Shown here in pieces: positions 1 through 8,318 of a stretch of 64,000 bases of DNA. The translations under genes were made by a program, and so were the position numbers. Origin of the DNA: JBBWZH01 sp035544115 (GTDB lineage Bacteria > Actinomycetota > Actinomycetes > Mycobacteriales > CADCTP01); contig OY970235.1 of the NCBI GenBank assembly GCA_963714145.1, positions 8,990,001-9,054,000 on the forward strand, read 5' to 3'. Within the stretch, counting starts at the first letter, position 1. Each line of letters opens with the position of its first letter. The notes beneath the pieces are model-generated. The model worked only from the letters and a program-made list of their open reading frames with translations, searched no databases and was not told where the DNA came from.

Positions 1-621
1 GGCGACCGGCCGATCACCGGGCTGGCCGCCTGCTCGACGGTGCCGGCGGTGCTGAGCGAGTTGCGCTCGATGCTGGTCCGGTACTTCCCGAAGATGCCGG
101 CGGTGGTGGTGGAGCCGGGCGTACGCACCGGTGTCCCGCTGCTCTACGACAACCCGAAAGAGGTCGGCGCGGACCGGATCGTCAACACGCTGGCCGCGTA
201 CCACTTGTACGGCGGGCCGGCGATCGTCGTCGATTTCGGCACCTCGACGAACTTCGACGTGGTCAGCGCCCGGGGCGAGTTCCTCGGCGGCGCGCTCGCT
301 CCGGGAATCGAGATCAGCATCGACGCGCTGGCGTCCCGGGCCGCCCGGCTGCTGAAGGTGGAACTGGTCCGGCCGCGGTCGGTCATCGGCAAGACCACGG
401 TGGAGGCGCTGCAATCCGGCATCCTCTATGGCTTCGCCGGCCAGATCGACGGGCTGGTCCGGCGGATCACCGCGGAACTCGGTGGGACCGCCACGGTCGT
501 CGCGACCGGTGGTCTGGCGTCGTTGGTGATCGCGGAGAGTGAGACCATCCAGCATCACCAGCCCGACCTGACGCTGCTCGGGCTGCGCCTGGTGTTCGCC
601 CGCAACCAGCCGTCCGGCTAG
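1..621 (+). CDS. coaX: Type III pantothenate kinase, 5' end outside window
   Basis: The reading frame is open from the first base, so the N-terminal part (including the phosphate-binding motif) lies upstream of the window. The visible 206 residues carry the family core: the DFGTSTNFD segment that binds the pantothenate/metal region, the GGALAPGIEIS segment, and a late VVATGGLA segment. Type III pantothenate kinase (CoaX) phosphorylates pantothenate in the first step of coenzyme A synthesis in the cytoplasm and forms dimers. The neighbour order coaX-lysS-lsr2-clpC is the usual actinobacterial one, which supports the call. It stops 101 bp before lysS, which has its own promoter. Confidence 0.93.
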   Translation, partial: GDRPITGLAACSTVPAVLSELRSMLVRYFPKMPAVVVEPGVRTGVPLLYDNPKEVGADRIVNTLAAYHLYGGPAIVVDFGTSTNFDVVSARGEFLGGALAPGIEISIDALASRAARLLKVELVRPRSVIGKTTVEALQSGILYGFAGQIDGLVRRITAELGGTATVVATGGLASLVIAESETIQHHQPDLTLLGLRLVFARNQPSG

Positions 622-710
622 CAACGCCCGGCCACGCCGGGCCGACTCCGGGCCAGCCGGATCGGCGCGTCCGGGGCTAACCACCCCGGAAATCGGTTAC
701 GGCCGGTAGG

Positions 711-716
711 TAGGGT
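711..716 (+). promoter_or_regulatory. Leaderless -10 element for lysS
   Basis: TAGGGT ends exactly 6 bases before the GTG start of lysS and no ribosome binding site lies between them. This is the layout of an actinobacterial leaderless transcript, in which the first transcribed base is the first base of the start codon. No good -35 box is visible. Confidence 0.6.
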
Positions 717-722
717 CTGAGC

Positions 723-2255
723 GTGACAGAACAGTCGACCGTGCCGGTTCAGGGGGCGGTAGCCGACGTGGACGAGTTGCCCGAACAGCTCCGAGTCCGG
801 CGCGAGAAGCTCGACCGGCTGCGTGCGGCCGGCGTCGACCCGTACCCGGTGAGCGTTCCCCGGACGCATTCGCTGGCCGAGGTCCGGGCCGCATATCCCG
901 ATCTGGAGCCGGATACCGCGACCGGTGACCGGGTCGGCGTGACCGGCCGGGTCATCTTCATCCGCAACACCGGCAAGCTCTGCTTTGCCACCCTGCGGGA
1001 GGGCGGCCCGGACGGTGGCACAGAATTACAGGCAATGCTCTCGGCCGACCGGGTCGGCGTGGAGTCACTCGCCGCCTGGAAGGCCGACGTCGATCTGGGT
1101 GACCATGTCTTCGTCAGCGGTGAAGTGATCACTTCACGGCGCGGCGAGCTGTCGGTACTGGCCGAACGGTGGCAGCTGGCGAGTAAGGCGTTGCGGCCAC
1201 TGCCGGTCGCGCACAAGCCGATGAACGAAGAGACCCGGGTCCGGCAACGGTACGTCGACCTCATCGTCCGGCCGGAAGCCCAGCAGATGGTGCAGACTCG
1301 ATACGCGGTGCAGCGGGCGCTGCGTGAGTCACTGCACCGGCGCGGGTACGTCGAGGTAGAGACACCCATCTTGCAGGCCGTCTACGGCGGTGCCACCGCC
1401 CGTCCGTTCACTACCCATATGAACGCGTTCGACCTGGATCTCTACCTGCGGATTGCGCCGGAGCTGTTCCTCAAGCGCGCCGTGGTCGGCGGCATCGAGC
1501 GGGTGTTCGAGCTGAACCGGGTCTTCCGCAACGAGGGCGTCGACTCAACCCACAACCCCGAGTTCACGATGCTTGAGGCCTACCAGGCCCATGCCGACTA
1601 CGACGTGATGGCGACGCTCACCCGGGAGTTGATCCAGGAGAGCGCGGTCGCGGTGTTCGGCTCGACCGTGGTCACCCATTTTGACGGCACCGAGATGGAC
1701 CTCGGCGGCGAATGGCGGTCGATCTCGCTCTACCACACCGTATCCGAGGCGGTCGGCGAACCGATTACGCCGCAGACGTCGCTGGCCCGGCTGACCGGGC
1801 TGGCCACCCGCCTGGACCTGCAGGTCAACCCGGCCTGGCCGGCGGGCAAGCTGGTCGAGGAGCTGTTCGAGGCGACCGCCGCGGCCGGCCTGCAGGCGCC
1901 GACGTTCGTCCGGGACTTCCCGGAGGAGACCAGCCCGCTGACCCGGCAGCATCGCAGCGAACCGGGGGTCACCGAGAAGTGGGATCTGTACATCCTCGGC
2001 GTGGAACGGGCCACCGCTTACTCTGAGCTGGTCGACCCGGTGGTTCAGCGGGAGCGGTTGGTGGCTCAGTCGCTGGCCGCGGCTAACGGTGATCCGGAGG
2101 CCATGCAGCTGGACGAGGACTTCCTCCGGGCCCTGGAGTACGGCATGCCGCCGGCCGGTGGAATGGGAATGGGGATAGACCGCCTGCTGCAGGTCCTCAC
2201 CGGTGCCCGCGGCGTGCGGGAGACCGTGCTGTTCCCGTTGACACGACCCGAGTAA
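723..2255 (+). CDS. lysS: Lysyl-tRNA synthetase, class II
   Basis: 510 residues, the usual length. An N-terminal OB-fold (about residues 50-170, with the RVIFIRNTGKLCFATL strand pair) binds the anticodon and a class II catalytic domain follows. Motif 2 is visible as RVFELNRVFRNEGVDSTHNPEF and motif 3 as GGMGMGIDRLLQVLTG. The enzyme charges tRNA-Lys in the cytoplasm. The GTG at 723 is chosen because a -10 box sits 6 bases upstream (leaderless). Residue 102 is encoded by TTA (1026-1028), a very rare codon in DNA of this composition. Next gene downstream is lsr2. Confidence 0.97.
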   Translation: MTEQSTVPVQGAVADVDELPEQLRVRREKLDRLRAAGVDPYPVSVPRTHSLAEVRAAYPDLEPDTATGDRVGVTGRVIFIRNTGKLCFATLREGGPDGGTELQAMLSADRVGVESLAAWKADVDLGDHVFVSGEVITSRRGELSVLAERWQLASKALRPLPVAHKPMNEETRVRQRYVDLIVRPEAQQMVQTRYAVQRALRESLHRRGYVEVETPILQAVYGGATARPFTTHMNAFDLDLYLRIAPELFLKRAVVGGIERVFELNRVFRNEGVDSTHNPEFTMLEAYQAHADYDVMATLTRELIQESAVAVFGSTVVTHFDGTEMDLGGEWRSISLYHTVSEAVGEPITPQTSLARLTGLATRLDLQVNPAWPAGKLVEELFEATAAAGLQAPTFVRDFPEETSPLTRQHRSEPGVTEKWDLYILGVERATAYSELVDPVVQRERLVAQSLAAANGDPEAMQLDEDFLRALEYGMPPAGGMGMGIDRLLQVLTGARGVRETVLFPLTRPE

Positions 2256-2300
2256 CGCCCGTAGCCGCGTCGACTCGCAACTTTACGTTTGGTGCGGCAT

Positions 2301-2306
2301 TATGTT
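2301..2306 (+). promoter_or_regulatory. Possible -10 element for lsr2
   Basis: TATGTT lies 29 bases before the lsr2 start in an AT-richer patch. A ribosome binding site (AAAGGGG at about 2323-2329) lies between it and the GTG start, so this would be a leadered transcript. The -35 region is weak. Confidence 0.35.
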
Positions 2307-2335
2307 CCTGGACAACGCAGTGAAAGGGGACGGGC

Positions 2336-2680
2336 GTGGCCCAGAAAGTACAAGTTCTTCTCGTGGACGACCTCGACGGTGGCGAAGCTGCCGAGACGGT
2401 CAGTTTCGGGCTCGACGGCACGTCGTACGAGATCGACCTCTCCAAGACCAATGCCGATGCGCTGCGCGACTCGCTGGCGAAGTATGTCGGTGGCGCGCGG
2501 AAGATCGGTCGGGCTGCGGCCCGGGCGACGGCTGGTCGTTCTCGGGCCTCCGGTAGCGCAGCGATCGACCGCGATCAGGCTGCGGCGATCCGTGCTTGGG
2601 CGAAGAAGCAGGGGCTCAAGGTGAGCGACCGGGGGCGCATTCCGGCGAACATCATCGAGCAGTACAACGCAGCGGTTTAG
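2336..2680 (+). CDS. lsr2: Lsr2 nucleoid-associated protein
   Basis: 114 residues starting AQKVQVLLVDDLDGGEA, the typical Lsr2 N-terminal dimerization domain (about residues 1-60). A short basic linker leads to the C-terminal DNA-binding domain (about 78-114), which carries the RGR minor-groove motif in DRGRIPANIIEQYNAA. Lsr2 is the actinobacterial H-NS analogue: it binds AT-rich DNA and silences acquired genes. The GTG start has AAAGGGG 6 bases upstream. A strong hairpin follows about 90 bp after the stop, so the gene is probably monocistronic or ends the lysS transcript. Confidence 0.97.
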   Translation: MAQKVQVLLVDDLDGGEAAETVSFGLDGTSYEIDLSKTNADALRDSLAKYVGGARKIGRAAARATAGRSRASGSAAIDRDQAAAIRAWAKKQGLKVSDRGRIPANIIEQYNAAV

Positions 2681-2769
2681 CCGCCGCGGCAAGGCAGCGG
2701 TGGTTACGAATCGTGAGCTATTCGTGTTCACGGAACCACAGCAGGTACACGAATAATTCAAGGTTGCGA

Positions 2770-2803
2770 CGAGGTGCCGGGACGTTACCGTTCCGGCACC
2801 TCG
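2770..2803 (+). terminator. Rho-independent-type hairpin after lsr2
   Basis: A 15-bp stem (CGAGGTGCCGGGACG with its complement, one G-U pair) closes on the tetraloop TTAC. No U-tract follows, as is common in actinobacteria. Confidence 0.7.
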
Positions 2804-3427
2804 CTGTGCGTGCGGCCGTCGCTGGTTGGTGAATGCGCCAGCTAGTGCCGTCGATTTCCCGCTGGCGCAGCGCTGATCCACTTGAACTGGCTGGGGTTTC
2901 TGACCGGTTCCGGCCACTGCGCCGGCTGGTCCACTCATACCTTCCGGATCTGTTCCGGCATCCGCTTGACCACTCGGCGTGTTTACCCGGTGTGCACGGC
3001 CACCCGGTTGGTTGACGCCGTCCCGTGCGGTTCGGTTCTGGTTCGACCGTGGGCTCGCGGTCCGGTTCGCCCTGGGCGTAGCCGGCGGTCGGAACGGATC
3101 GGCCGGGGACCGAGTTGGTACCGGACGGTTGCCTCGTGACGATCCGGCCCGCAAGGGCCGGGCGGGTGCTGACGGAGGCCCAGCCGACCGGCGCAAAGAT
3201 CGGCCGGCAGCGGGTACGAGGTGACCAACAGGAGCGGCAACAGGCTGCCCCGAACGACCGTAGGTCGCCCATCCATGGGGGGTCCGTCCCTCGTACGTCT
3301 GAGTGAGGCCGTCACTGGCCAGGACTAGAGTGGACACGGACAGGCGACGACTGGCGACGGATCCGATACAGGCATCCTCGGCCGCCAGCGGTCAGTCCGG
3401 GGCAGCCGGGCACGTGAGGAGAGTCTG
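2804..3427 (+). other. Long intergenic region upstream of clpC
   Basis: About 620 bp with no ORF that looks coding on either strand. It holds a ClgR-like box (3065-3078) and a possible -10 hexamer TAGAGT at 3326-3331 about 100 bp before clpC. The clpC ribosome binding site is GAGGAGAG at about 3416-3423. I see no repeat or structured RNA that I can name. Confidence 0.5.
3065..3078. promoter_or_regulatory. Candidate ClgR-binding site
   Basis: GTTCGC, five bases, GCG. On the minus strand it reads CGCCCAGGGCG with AAC after it, matching the ClgR consensus I recall (CGC-Y-N-A-N-R-GCG). ClgR activates clp genes in actinobacteria. It lies about 350 bp before the clpC start, farther than usual, so this is a lead only. 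Confidence 0.3.
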
Positions 3428-5941
3428 ATGTTCGAGAGGTTCACCGACCGGGCGCGGCGGGTTGTGGTTCTGGCGCAAGAAGAGGCCCGGATGCTCAACC
3501 ACAACTACATCGGCACTGAGCACATCCTGCTGGGCCTGATCCACGAGGGTGAGGGCGTGGCGGCCAAGGCGCTGGAGTCCCTCGGCATCTCCCTCGAAGG
3601 TGTGCGCCAGCAGGTCGAGGAGATCATCGGTCAGGGTCAGCAGGCGCCGTCGGGGCATATCCCGTTCACGCCGCGGGCGAAGAAGGTGCTGGAGCTGTCG
3701 CTGCGTGAGGCGCTGCAGCTGGGGCACAACTACATCGGTACTGAGCACATCCTGCTCGGGTTGATCCGCGAGGGTGAGGGTGTCGCGGCGCAGGTGCTGG
3801 TGAAGCTGGGTGCTGACCTGAACCGGGTGCGGCAGCAGGTGATCCAGCTGCTGTCCGGTTACCAGGGCAAGGAGCCGGCCGGTACGGCGACCGAGGGCAC
3901 GCCGTCCACGTCGCTGGTGCTCGACCAGTTCGGCCGCAACCTGACCCAGGCGGCGCGGGAGTCGAAGCTGGACCCGGTGATCGGCCGGGAGAAGGAGATC
4001 GAGCGCCTGATGCAGGTGCTGTCGCGCCGGACGAAGAACAACCCGGTGCTGATCGGCGAGCCGGGCGTCGGCAAGACCGCGGTGGTCGAAGGGCTGGCGC
4101 AGGCGATCGTCAAGGGTGAGGTGCCGGAGACCCTGAAGGACAAGCAGCTCTATACCCTCGACCTGGGTGCGCTGGTGGCTGGTAGCCGGTACCGGGGTGA
4201 CTTCGAGGAGCGGTTGAAGAAGGTCCTCAAGGAGATCCGTACCCGCGGTGACATCGTGCTGTTCATCGACGAGATCCACACCCTGGTCGGAGCCGGCGCG
4301 GCGGAGGGCGCGATCGACGCCGCGTCGATACTGAAGCCGATGCTGGCCCGCGGCGAGCTGCAGACGATCGGCGCGACCACGCTGGACGAGTACCGCAAGC
4401 ACCTGGAGAAGGACGCCGCGCTGGAGCGGCGGTTCCAGCCGATCCAGGTGGGTGAGCCGACCGTGGCGCACACCATCGAGATCCTGAAGGGCCTGCGCGA
4501 CCGGTACGAGGCGCACCACCGGGTGTCGATCACCGACGCGGCCCTGGTCGCCGCCGCCGGCCTGGCGGACCGGTACATCTCGGACCGGTTCCTGCCGGAC
4601 AAGGCGATCGACCTGATCGACGAGGCCGGCTCGCGGATGCGGATCCGGCGGATGACCGCCCCGCCGGACCTGCGGGAGTTCGATGAGCGGATCGCGGAGG
4701 TGCGGCGGGAGAAGGAGTCCGCGATCGACGCGCAGGACTTCGAGAAGGCCGCGTCGCTGCGCGACCGGGAGAAGCAGCTGCTGGCGCAGAAGGCGACCCG
4801 GGAGAAGGAGTGGAAGGCCGGCGACATGGATGTCGTGGCCGAGGTGGACGACGAGCAGATCGCCGAGGTGTTGGCGACCTGGACCGGGATCCCGGTGTTC
4901 AAGCTGACCGAGGAGGAGACGTCCCGGCTGCTGAATATGGAGGATGAGCTGCACCGGCGGGTCGTCGGGCAGCAGCAGGCGATCAAGGCGGTCTCGCAGG
5001 CGATCCGGCGGACGCGGGCGGGGTTGAAGGACCCGAAGCGTCCGGGTGGGTCGTTCATCTTCGCGGGGCCGTCGGGGGTGGGGAAGACCGAGTTGTCCAA
5101 GGCGTTGGCGGAGTTCCTGTTCGGTGACGACGACGCGTTGATCCAGCTGGACATGTCGGAGTTCCACGACCGGTACACCGTCTCCCGCCTGGTCGGCGCA
5201 CCTCCGGGCTACGTCGGCTACGACGAGGGCGGGCAGCTGACCGAGAAGGTCCGCCGCAAGCCGTTCTCCGTCGTCCTGTTCGACGAGGTCGAAAAGGCCC
5301 ACCCGGACGTGTTCAACACCCTGCTGCAGGTCCTCGAGGACGGCCGCCTGACCGACGGCCAGGGCCGGATCGTGGACTTCAAGAACACCGTCCTGATCCT
5401 CACCACCAACCTCGGCACCCGCGACATCGCCAAGGCCGTCAGCCTGGGCTTCCAGGCCGGCAACGACACCGCCTCCAACTACGAACGCATGAAGAACCGG
5501 GTCACCGACGAACTCAAGCAACACTTCCGGCCCGAGTTCCTCAACCGGATCGACGACATCATCGTCTTCCACCAACTCTCCGAAGACGAGATCGTCCAGA
5601 TCGTCGACATCATGCTCACCCGCGTCGACAGCCAACTCAAGAACAAGGACATGGGCCTGGAAGTCACCCCTGCCGGCAAAGCACTCCTCGCCAAGCGCGG
5701 CTGGGACCCCGTCCTCGGCGCCCGACCACTACGCCGCACCATCCAACGCGAAATCGAAGACACCCTCTCCGAGAAGATCCTCTTCGGCGAGATCCGCCCC
5801 GGCCAGATCATCATCGTCGACAGCGACGGCGCCGACGAGAACCCGGCCTTCACCTTCAGCAGCGAGGCCAAGCCCACCGTCGAGCTTGAGGTCCCGCTCG
5901 TCGGTACCGGCGAAGGCACAACCGCCCTCGCGGGCGAGTAA
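3428..5941 (+). CDS. clpC: ClpC-type AAA+ unfoldase of the Clp protease
   Basis: 837 residues, normal for actinobacterial ClpC. Two Clp-N repeats (about 1-145) are followed by AAA1 with Walker A GEPGVGKT and Walker B VLFIDEIHT, a coiled middle domain with a UVR-type segment (IDAQDFEKAASLRDREKQL), and AAA2 with GPSGVGKT. ClpC unfolds substrates and feeds them to ClpP1P2 in the cytoplasm. The ATG has GAGGAG upstream and the N-terminal MFERFTDRARR is the conserved ClpC start. Codon third-position use changes visibly near 5160: G/T-ending codons before, C-ending codons after. Confidence 0.98.
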   Translation: MFERFTDRARRVVVLAQEEARMLNHNYIGTEHILLGLIHEGEGVAAKALESLGISLEGVRQQVEEIIGQGQQAPSGHIPFTPRAKKVLELSLREALQLGHNYIGTEHILLGLIREGEGVAAQVLVKLGADLNRVRQQVIQLLSGYQGKEPAGTATEGTPSTSLVLDQFGRNLTQAARESKLDPVIGREKEIERLMQVLSRRTKNNPVLIGEPGVGKTAVVEGLAQAIVKGEVPETLKDKQLYTLDLGALVAGSRYRGDFEERLKKVLKEIRTRGDIVLFIDEIHTLVGAGAAEGAIDAASILKPMLARGELQTIGATTLDEYRKHLEKDAALERRFQPIQVGEPTVAHTIEILKGLRDRYEAHHRVSITDAALVAAAGLADRYISDRFLPDKAIDLIDEAGSRMRIRRMTAPPDLREFDERIAEVRREKESAIDAQDFEKAASLRDREKQLLAQKATREKEWKAGDMDVVAEVDDEQIAEVLATWTGIPVFKLTEEETSRLLNMEDELHRRVVGQQQAIKAVSQAIRRTRAGLKDPKRPGGSFIFAGPSGVGKTELSKALAEFLFGDDDALIQLDMSEFHDRYTVSRLVGAPPGYVGYDEGGQLTEKVRRKPFSVVLFDEVEKAHPDVFNTLLQVLEDGRLTDGQGRIVDFKNTVLILTTNLGTRDIAKAVSLGFQAGNDTASNYERMKNRVTDELKQHFRPEFLNRIDDIIVFHQLSEDEIVQIVDIMLTRVDSQLKNKDMGLEVTPAGKALLAKRGWDPVLGARPLRRTIQREIEDTLSEKILFGEIRPGQIIIVDSDGADENPAFTFSSEAKPTVELEVPLVGTGEGTTALAGE

Positions 5942-5976
5942 CCCGGCCGCCCTCGCGGGCGAGTCACCGGCTTGAT

Positions 5977-6009
5977 CGGAGGGCCGGCCCTGTTGGGGCC
6001 GGCCCTCCG
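5977..6009 (+). terminator. Strong hairpin after clpC
   Basis: A perfect 14-bp stem (CGGAGGGCCGGCCC with its complement) closes on a 5-base loop TGTTG. It starts 36 bp after the clpC stop. Confidence 0.8.
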
Positions 6010-6144
6010 CCATGCTCGGCGCCGCTGCGCGAAACCCTGCCGAGGTTCGGGCGCGCCGGTCGGCCGGGCTGCCGGGGGATCCGGTCGCGTCCTGGGGTCG
6101 GCCCTTCGGCGGTGCCGGATGTGGCTGCGGGGTACCGTCCTGCC

Positions 6145-6975
6145 GTGTTCACGCGCTCCTGGTCCGTGCCGGTCCGTGCCTTGCTCGTCGCCGCCGCGCT
6201 GGCTTTGCTGGCCGGCTGCTCCGGTACCGGCTCGCCCACCGCGGCCGGGACGACGCCGGCCGGCTCGGGGGTGGTGTCGAGCGCCGGGTCGGTGACCGCC
6301 GGGCCGGGCGGGTCGTCCGGCAGTGGCTCGGCGCCGGGTCCCGGTACGTCGGCGGCGCCTGGCGGGACGGCGGGCAGCGGCCCCGGCGGCACCGCCGGAA
6401 CGCCGGCCCCGCTGCCGACCGAACCCGACGGCTGTGTCGAGATCGGCACCGGCACCGTGGTGGACGCCGGCACCCCGCAGCGCCCGCTCCCGGCGGTGGT
6501 GCTCGGCGGTGGGCTGCGCGCGGTGGTGCTGGTGAACGACACCGGCCAGAAGCTGTGCGCCTGGCTGCCGTTCGCCCGCACGTTGTCCCGGACCGGGCTG
6601 CGGGTGGTGCTCTACGACCCGCCAGCCGGCGACGCGAACCAGGCGCTGCGCGACATCACCACCTGGCTGCGGGACCGGGGCAGTACCGGCGTCGGTTACG
6701 TGGGCGCCGGCACCGGGGCGGTCACCGCCACCGTCACCGCGGCCGCGCTCAAGCCGGCCCCGTACGCGGTCGTCGCGCTCTCCCCGGCTGCGGCCGCGGT
6801 CCGCGCTCCGTCCCTGTACGCGGCGGCCGCCAGCGGTGACGCGCCGGGCGCGGCCACCGCCCGCCGCCTCGCCAGCGGCAGCCGGCTGCGCCTGGTCGCC
6901 GGCACGGCCCGCGGCACCGCCCTGGTCGCCACCCCCGGCCCGCTCACCACCGCCCTGACCGGCTACCTCCGCTGA
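6145..6975 (+). CDS. Lipoprotein with alpha/beta-hydrolase-like domain
   Basis: 276 residues. The GTG at 6145 is chosen because TACCGT (6133-6138) ends 6 bases upstream, a leaderless promoter. Residues 1-27 form a lipoprotein signal (basic VRALLVAAALALLAGC with the lipobox cysteine). A Gly/Ser/Thr/Pro-rich linker of about 70 residues leads to a domain with the strand-helix pattern of an alpha/beta hydrolase (RAVVLVNDTGQ, LRVVLYDPPAG, VGYVGAGTGA). At the nucleophile elbow the sequence is GAGTGA and has no serine, so it may not be catalytic. Function unknown; membrane-anchored outside the cell. The 20-bp repeat array begins just after its stop. Confidence 0.6.
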   Translation: MFTRSWSVPVRALLVAAALALLAGCSGTGSPTAAGTTPAGSGVVSSAGSVTAGPGGSSGSGSAPGPGTSAAPGGTAGSGPGGTAGTPAPLPTEPDGCVEIGTGTVVDAGTPQRPLPAVVLGGGLRAVVLVNDTGQKLCAWLPFARTLSRTGLRVVLYDPPAGDANQALRDITTWLRDRGSTGVGYVGAGTGAVTATVTAAALKPAPYAVVALSPAAAAVRAPSLYAAAASGDAPGAATARRLASGSRLRLVAGTARGTALVATPGPLTTALTGYLR

Positions 6976-6997
6976 CACCTGACGGCGCCGCCCGCCG

Positions 6998-7342
6998 GGT
7001 GAGGTCGTAGCCCCGTCGGTGATGATTTCCCTCGCCAGGTGACGGCTGTACGCCATCACCACGCGGGGCCAATCCATCACCGACGAGGCGAGGTCGTCAC
7101 CGCCGGGCCAAGGTCGTCACCGGCGGGGCGAGGTCGTCACCTGCGGGGCCGAGGTCGTCACGGGCGGGGCGAGGTCGTCACGGGCGGACCAAGGTCGTCA
7201 CGGGCGGGGCGAGGTCGTCACCGGCGGGGCGAGGTCGTCACGGGCGGACCAAGGTCGTCACCGGCGGGGCGAGGTCGTCACGGGCGGACCAAGGTCGTCA
7301 CCGGCGGGGGGAGGTCGTCGCCGGCGGGGCGAGGTCGTCACC
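6998..7342. repeat. Phased 20-bp repeat array, locus A
   Basis: The array fills the gap between two convergent genes. The centre is the 23-bp dyad GGTGACGGC-TGTAC-GCCATCACC (7038-7060). To the left lie two 20-bp units beginning GGTGA (6998 and 7018). To the right lie 14 units of 20 bp (twice 21) that end in TCACC or TCACG. The motif AGGTCGTCA recurs at 7091, 7111, 7131, 7152, 7172, 7192, 7212, 7232, 7252, 7272, 7292, 7312 (as AGGTCGTCG) and 7332. Units alternate between two spellings before this motif, GGCGGGGCG and GGCGGACCA. The last unit contains the mutY stop codon. A long ORF runs across the array only because three 20-bp units make 60 bp. Confidence 0.9.
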
Positions 7343-8231
7343 GGCGGGGCGGGGGCGGGCCGTCGCCGGGGAGGGCGAAGCGGCCGTCGGGGAGGGGATC
7401 GATCAGGCCGTCGGCGACCAGGGCGTCCAGGGCCCGGGCGCGCTGCGCGGCGTCCGGCCAGGCGATGTCCAGGTCGGCGGCGCCGACCGGGTCGGCACTG
7501 CCGCGCAGCACGTCCAGCAGCAGGCCGCGGACCTGGCGGTCGGTGCCGGCGAACCGCTGCGGCACTTTGACCGGCCCGTCATACGCGGGTCGGCCGGCCC
7601 GCAGCCAGGCGCAGGACGGCCGCACCGGGCAGGCTTGGCAGCGCGGCGTCCGGGCGGTGCAGACGACCGCGCCGACCTCCATCGCGGCCACCGCGAATCG
7701 AGCCGCTCGGGCCGGCTCGGCCGGCAGCAGCGTCTCGACCGCGGCCAGGTCGCGGGTGGTCGACGGCGGCCCGGCATCCGCCTGCCCTTGCACCGCGCGG
7801 GCCACGAACCGGCGCACGTTGGTGTCCACCACCGGCTGCCGCTGGCCGAACGCGAACGCCGCCACCGCCCGCGCGGTGTAGGCGCCGACCCCGGGCAGCG
7901 CCAGCAGTTCGTCCACTGTGGACGGTACGGCGCCGGCGTGCCGGTCGGTGATCGCGACCGCGCACTCGTGCAGCCGCAGCGCCCGGCGCGGGTAGCCGAG
8001 CTTGCCCCACATCCGGACCGCCTCGGCTGGTGGGTCCGCGGCCAGCGCCGCCGGCACCGGCCAGCGGGTGAGCCAGGCGGCGTACGCCGGTACCACCCGC
8101 GGCACCGGCGTCTGCTGCAGCATGATCTCGCTGACCAGCACCGCCCAGGGCGACGTGCCGGGCTGCCGCCAGGGCAGGTCGCGGGCATGCTCGCCGTACC
8201 AGTCCGACACCGCCTGCGTGAACGACTCCAT
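7338..8231 (-). CDS. mutY: A/G-specific adenine glycosylase
   Basis: 297 residues. The HhH-GPD fold is clear: the catalytic glutamate lies in SEIMLQQTPV, the helix-hairpin-helix is LPGVGAYTARAVAAFAFG, and the catalytic aspartate lies in VVDTNVRRF. The 4Fe-4S cluster has the C-X6-C-X2-C-X5-C pattern (from VVCTARTPRC onward). It removes adenine mispaired with 8-oxoguanine. The NUDIX-like C-terminal domain of E. coli MutY is absent, as is usual in actinobacteria. The stop codon (complement of 7338-7340) is part of the last repeat unit of array A, and the tail PGDGPPPPRR is partly encoded by repeat DNA. Confidence 0.95.
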   Translation of the reverse strand: MESFTQAVSDWYGEHARDLPWRQPGTSPWAVLVSEIMLQQTPVPRVVPAYAAWLTRWPVPAALAADPPAEAVRMWGKLGYPRRALRLHECAVAITDRHAGAVPSTVDELLALPGVGAYTARAVAAFAFGQRQPVVDTNVRRFVARAVQGQADAGPPSTTRDLAAVETLLPAEPARAARFAVAAMEVGAVVCTARTPRCQACPVRPSCAWLRAGRPAYDGPVKVPQRFAGTDRQVRGLLLDVLRGSADPVGAADLDIAWPDAAQRARALDALVADGLIDPLPDGRFALPGDGPPPPRR

Positions 8232-8318
8232 CGCCTCGAGATGTTAGGGCCTGTCCGCTGACCGGCCCTACGGCGCGGCTCCGTCGCAGCCGTGCCGCGC
8301 CGGGTTAGGTTGACCTGC

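Noticed and set aside
2300..3337. 345-residue reverse ORF over lsr2 and the clpC upstream region
   Set aside because: Antisense to lsr2, Arg/Pro/Ser-rich, no ribosome site or known motif.
3392..5635. 747-residue reverse ORF
   Set aside because: Antisense shadow of clpC with Leu/Arg/Gln/Asp-rich composition and no domain.
6998..7342. CRISPR array
   Set aside because: No unique spacers of 30-40 bp; units are contiguous 20-mers, orientation flips at the centre, and no cas genes are near.
7039..7881. 280-residue forward ORF across the repeat array and mutY
   Set aside because: It exists because three 20-bp units give a 60-bp, 20-residue period, and its second half is antisense to mutY. No start signal and no family.
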